From Bifidobacteriaceae bacterium (lineage in GTDB: Bacteria; Actinomycetota; Actinomycetes; Actinomycetales; WQXJ01): DNA of 5,740 bases. This document shows positions 4,773 through 5,740 of the stretch, one piece after another. The notes beneath the pieces were generated by a model. That model was not told where the DNA came from, did no database searches, and was given only the letters and a program-made list of their open reading frames with translations. The stretch spans positions 1-5,740 of the forward strand of contig JAISCU010000074.1 of NCBI GenBank assembly GCA_031265345.1, given 5' to 3'. A program made the position numbers and the translations under genes. Within the stretch, counting starts at the first letter, position 1. Every line of letters starts with the position of its first letter.

Positions 4773-5740
4773 TCAGCCGCTTGACGGACTCGTGTCGCCC
4801 CCGCCAGCTCGGCCTCGCGCCGACCGCGCCGCGCGCGCGGATCGCTCCCCGGCGCGCTTGGCGCGGACCCGCGGCCAGGCGACGGCGCCGCCCGACAAGA
4901 CTGCCAGCACGCCCAGCCACAGCCAGGGCACGGTCCAAATGGTGCTCCCGCCCCTTCCCGAAGCGGTCGCGCCTTCCGCGCCCAGGCCGACCGCCACGGC
5001 ATCGACCATCACTTCTGTGGTGGTCCGCACCAACGGGAACACGCCCGCCACGGTGACCTCGCGGGAGAGGTGGGAGCCGGGCAGGATTTCCGGCAGGACC
5101 GCGCCATCGGCGCCGTCACGACCGCCCCAACCGAACGGCCCGCGCACTGCGATCCGCTCAGTCGGGACAAGGCGGGCCGAACCGGTGTTCGACAGAGTGT
5201 AGGCGACCGTGAGGCGACCCGAGGTGAACGGATTGGCCGACCCGGCGGCCCGCACACGCAGGTCGCTGATGGTCAGGCCGGGGGCGATGTCGCCGCCCAG
5301 AGCCAGGTAGGCGCGCAGAGCCAACCGTCGGTCGACTTGCACCGAGGCTGCCGCGCGGTCCTCGACCAGGGAGGTGACTATCCCTGCCGCATGGTCCCCC
5401 GGCCCGGCATCGGCGGGGATGTTCCAGACCAGCGGGACGGTGACGGACGTGCCGGGGTCGAGGGTCAGCTCGACCGCTGACTCGCTCGCGGCCACCCCCG
5501 AGGCCTCGCCGCCGGGCACGAACGGCTGGCCGAAGGCGACCCAGGCCCCTGCGTCTCGGGTCGGCTCGGCGGCGGGAGCCAGGTCGAGCAGGCCGTCCGG
5601 CGTGGTGTGGGCGTCGGCGGCGTAGACCCTCAGACGCAACGACTCCGCCGAACGCGACTCGATCACGATCCCGTCCTCGATCGAGGTGCCAGGCGCGGTC
5701 AGGTAGTTGTAATGCGGGCGGTTGTCGCCGAGGGGGCCGT
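4773..5740 (-). CDS. DUF916/WxL-interacting-like surface protein, 5' end outside window
   Basis: The last 321 residues of a membrane-anchored extracellular protein are visible; the frame is open to the right edge. The visible part opens with a Pro-Tyr-Asn-rich stretch (RPHYNYLTAPGTSIEDGI) and then RLRVYAADAHTTPDG, WVAFG, and VPLVWNIPADAGPGDHAAGI. This pattern is known from the N-terminal domain of DUF916 (WxL-interacting) proteins in Actinobacteria and Firmicutes. A second beta-rich domain follows (LTVAYTLSNTGSARL, RGPFGW, LPEILPGSHL). A single transmembrane helix lies at about 266-289 (WTVPWLWLGVLAVLSGG), and the Arg/Ala-rich tail should be cytoplasmic. The signal peptide would be outside the window. 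Such proteins are thought to bind peptidoglycan or WxL partners at the cell surface. A GTG at 5666 is internal, not a start, since family residues continue upstream of it. Confidence 0.82.
   Translation of the reverse strand, partial: GPLGDNRPHYNYLTAPGTSIEDGIVIESRSAESLRLRVYAADAHTTPDGLLDLAPAAEPTRDAGAWVAFGQPFVPGGEASGVAASESAVELTLDPGTSVTVPLVWNIPADAGPGDHAAGIVTSLVEDRAAASVQVDRRLALRAYLALGGDIAPGLTISDLRVRAAGSANPFTSGRLTVAYTLSNTGSARLVPTERIAVRGPFGWGGRDGADGAVLPEILPGSHLSREVTVAGVFPLVRTTTEVMVDAVAVGLGAEGATASGRGGSTIWTVPWLWLGVLAVLSGGAVAWPRVRAKRAGERSARAARSARGRAGGGDTSPSSG

Noticed and set aside
3027..4784. 585-codon open frame on the plus strand antisense to rpmA and rplU
   Set aside because: It runs through the repeats, two real antisense genes and a promoter region without any recognisable domain.

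Overview
The window is very GC-rich (about 70% by eye), with strong GC at third codon positions, GTG and TTG starts and tight gene overlaps. The gene order rplU-rpmA-obg-proB and the L21, L27 and Obg sequence types are those of a high-GC Gram-positive (Actinobacteria/Actinomycetota). I cannot name the genus.

Layout from right to left, which is the direction of transcription for most genes. At the right edge, on the minus strand, is the C-terminal part of a surface protein resembling the DUF916 / WxL-interacting family. It has one transmembrane helix and a basic tail, and its 5' end lies outside the window. Convergent with it, on the plus strand, is a small conserved protein of unknown function (about 109 residues). 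A divergent spacer of about 320 bp follows, holding a good promoter candidate and a structured leader for the minus-strand ribosomal operon. Next come rplU (L21) and rpmA (L27), 12 nt apart. A 566-nt gap then separates rpmA from obg (Obg/CgtA GTPase). Obg and proB (glutamate 5-kinase, first step of proline synthesis) overlap by one base (TGATG). proB in turn overlaps by 8 nt the start of an unrecognised frame that runs off the left edge.

The most unusual part is the rpmA-obg gap. It holds six copies of an A-rich 17-bp word (consensus AAAGACAAATNCCGTGG), conspicuous in such GC-rich DNA. They form two 94-nt arms that are inverted copies of each other, with the same five-part internal layout, around a 73-nt centre with its own hairpin. 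Each arm ends in a symmetrical hairpin. This looks like a small dispersed or non-autonomous palindromic element, or a bidirectional attenuator, placed between ribosomal protein genes and an essential GTPase gene. No coding sequence explains it.

A second oddity is a run of ten G (sense strand) inside obg. The frame reached by a one-base slip there stays open through all the rest of obg and runs directly into proB.

The genes combine translation (L21, L27), ribosome assembly and growth control (Obg) and proline synthesis (ProB) in one transcription direction. This is the usual actinobacterial cluster, with the repeat element inserted and without rne immediately upstream or a recognisable proA immediately downstream.
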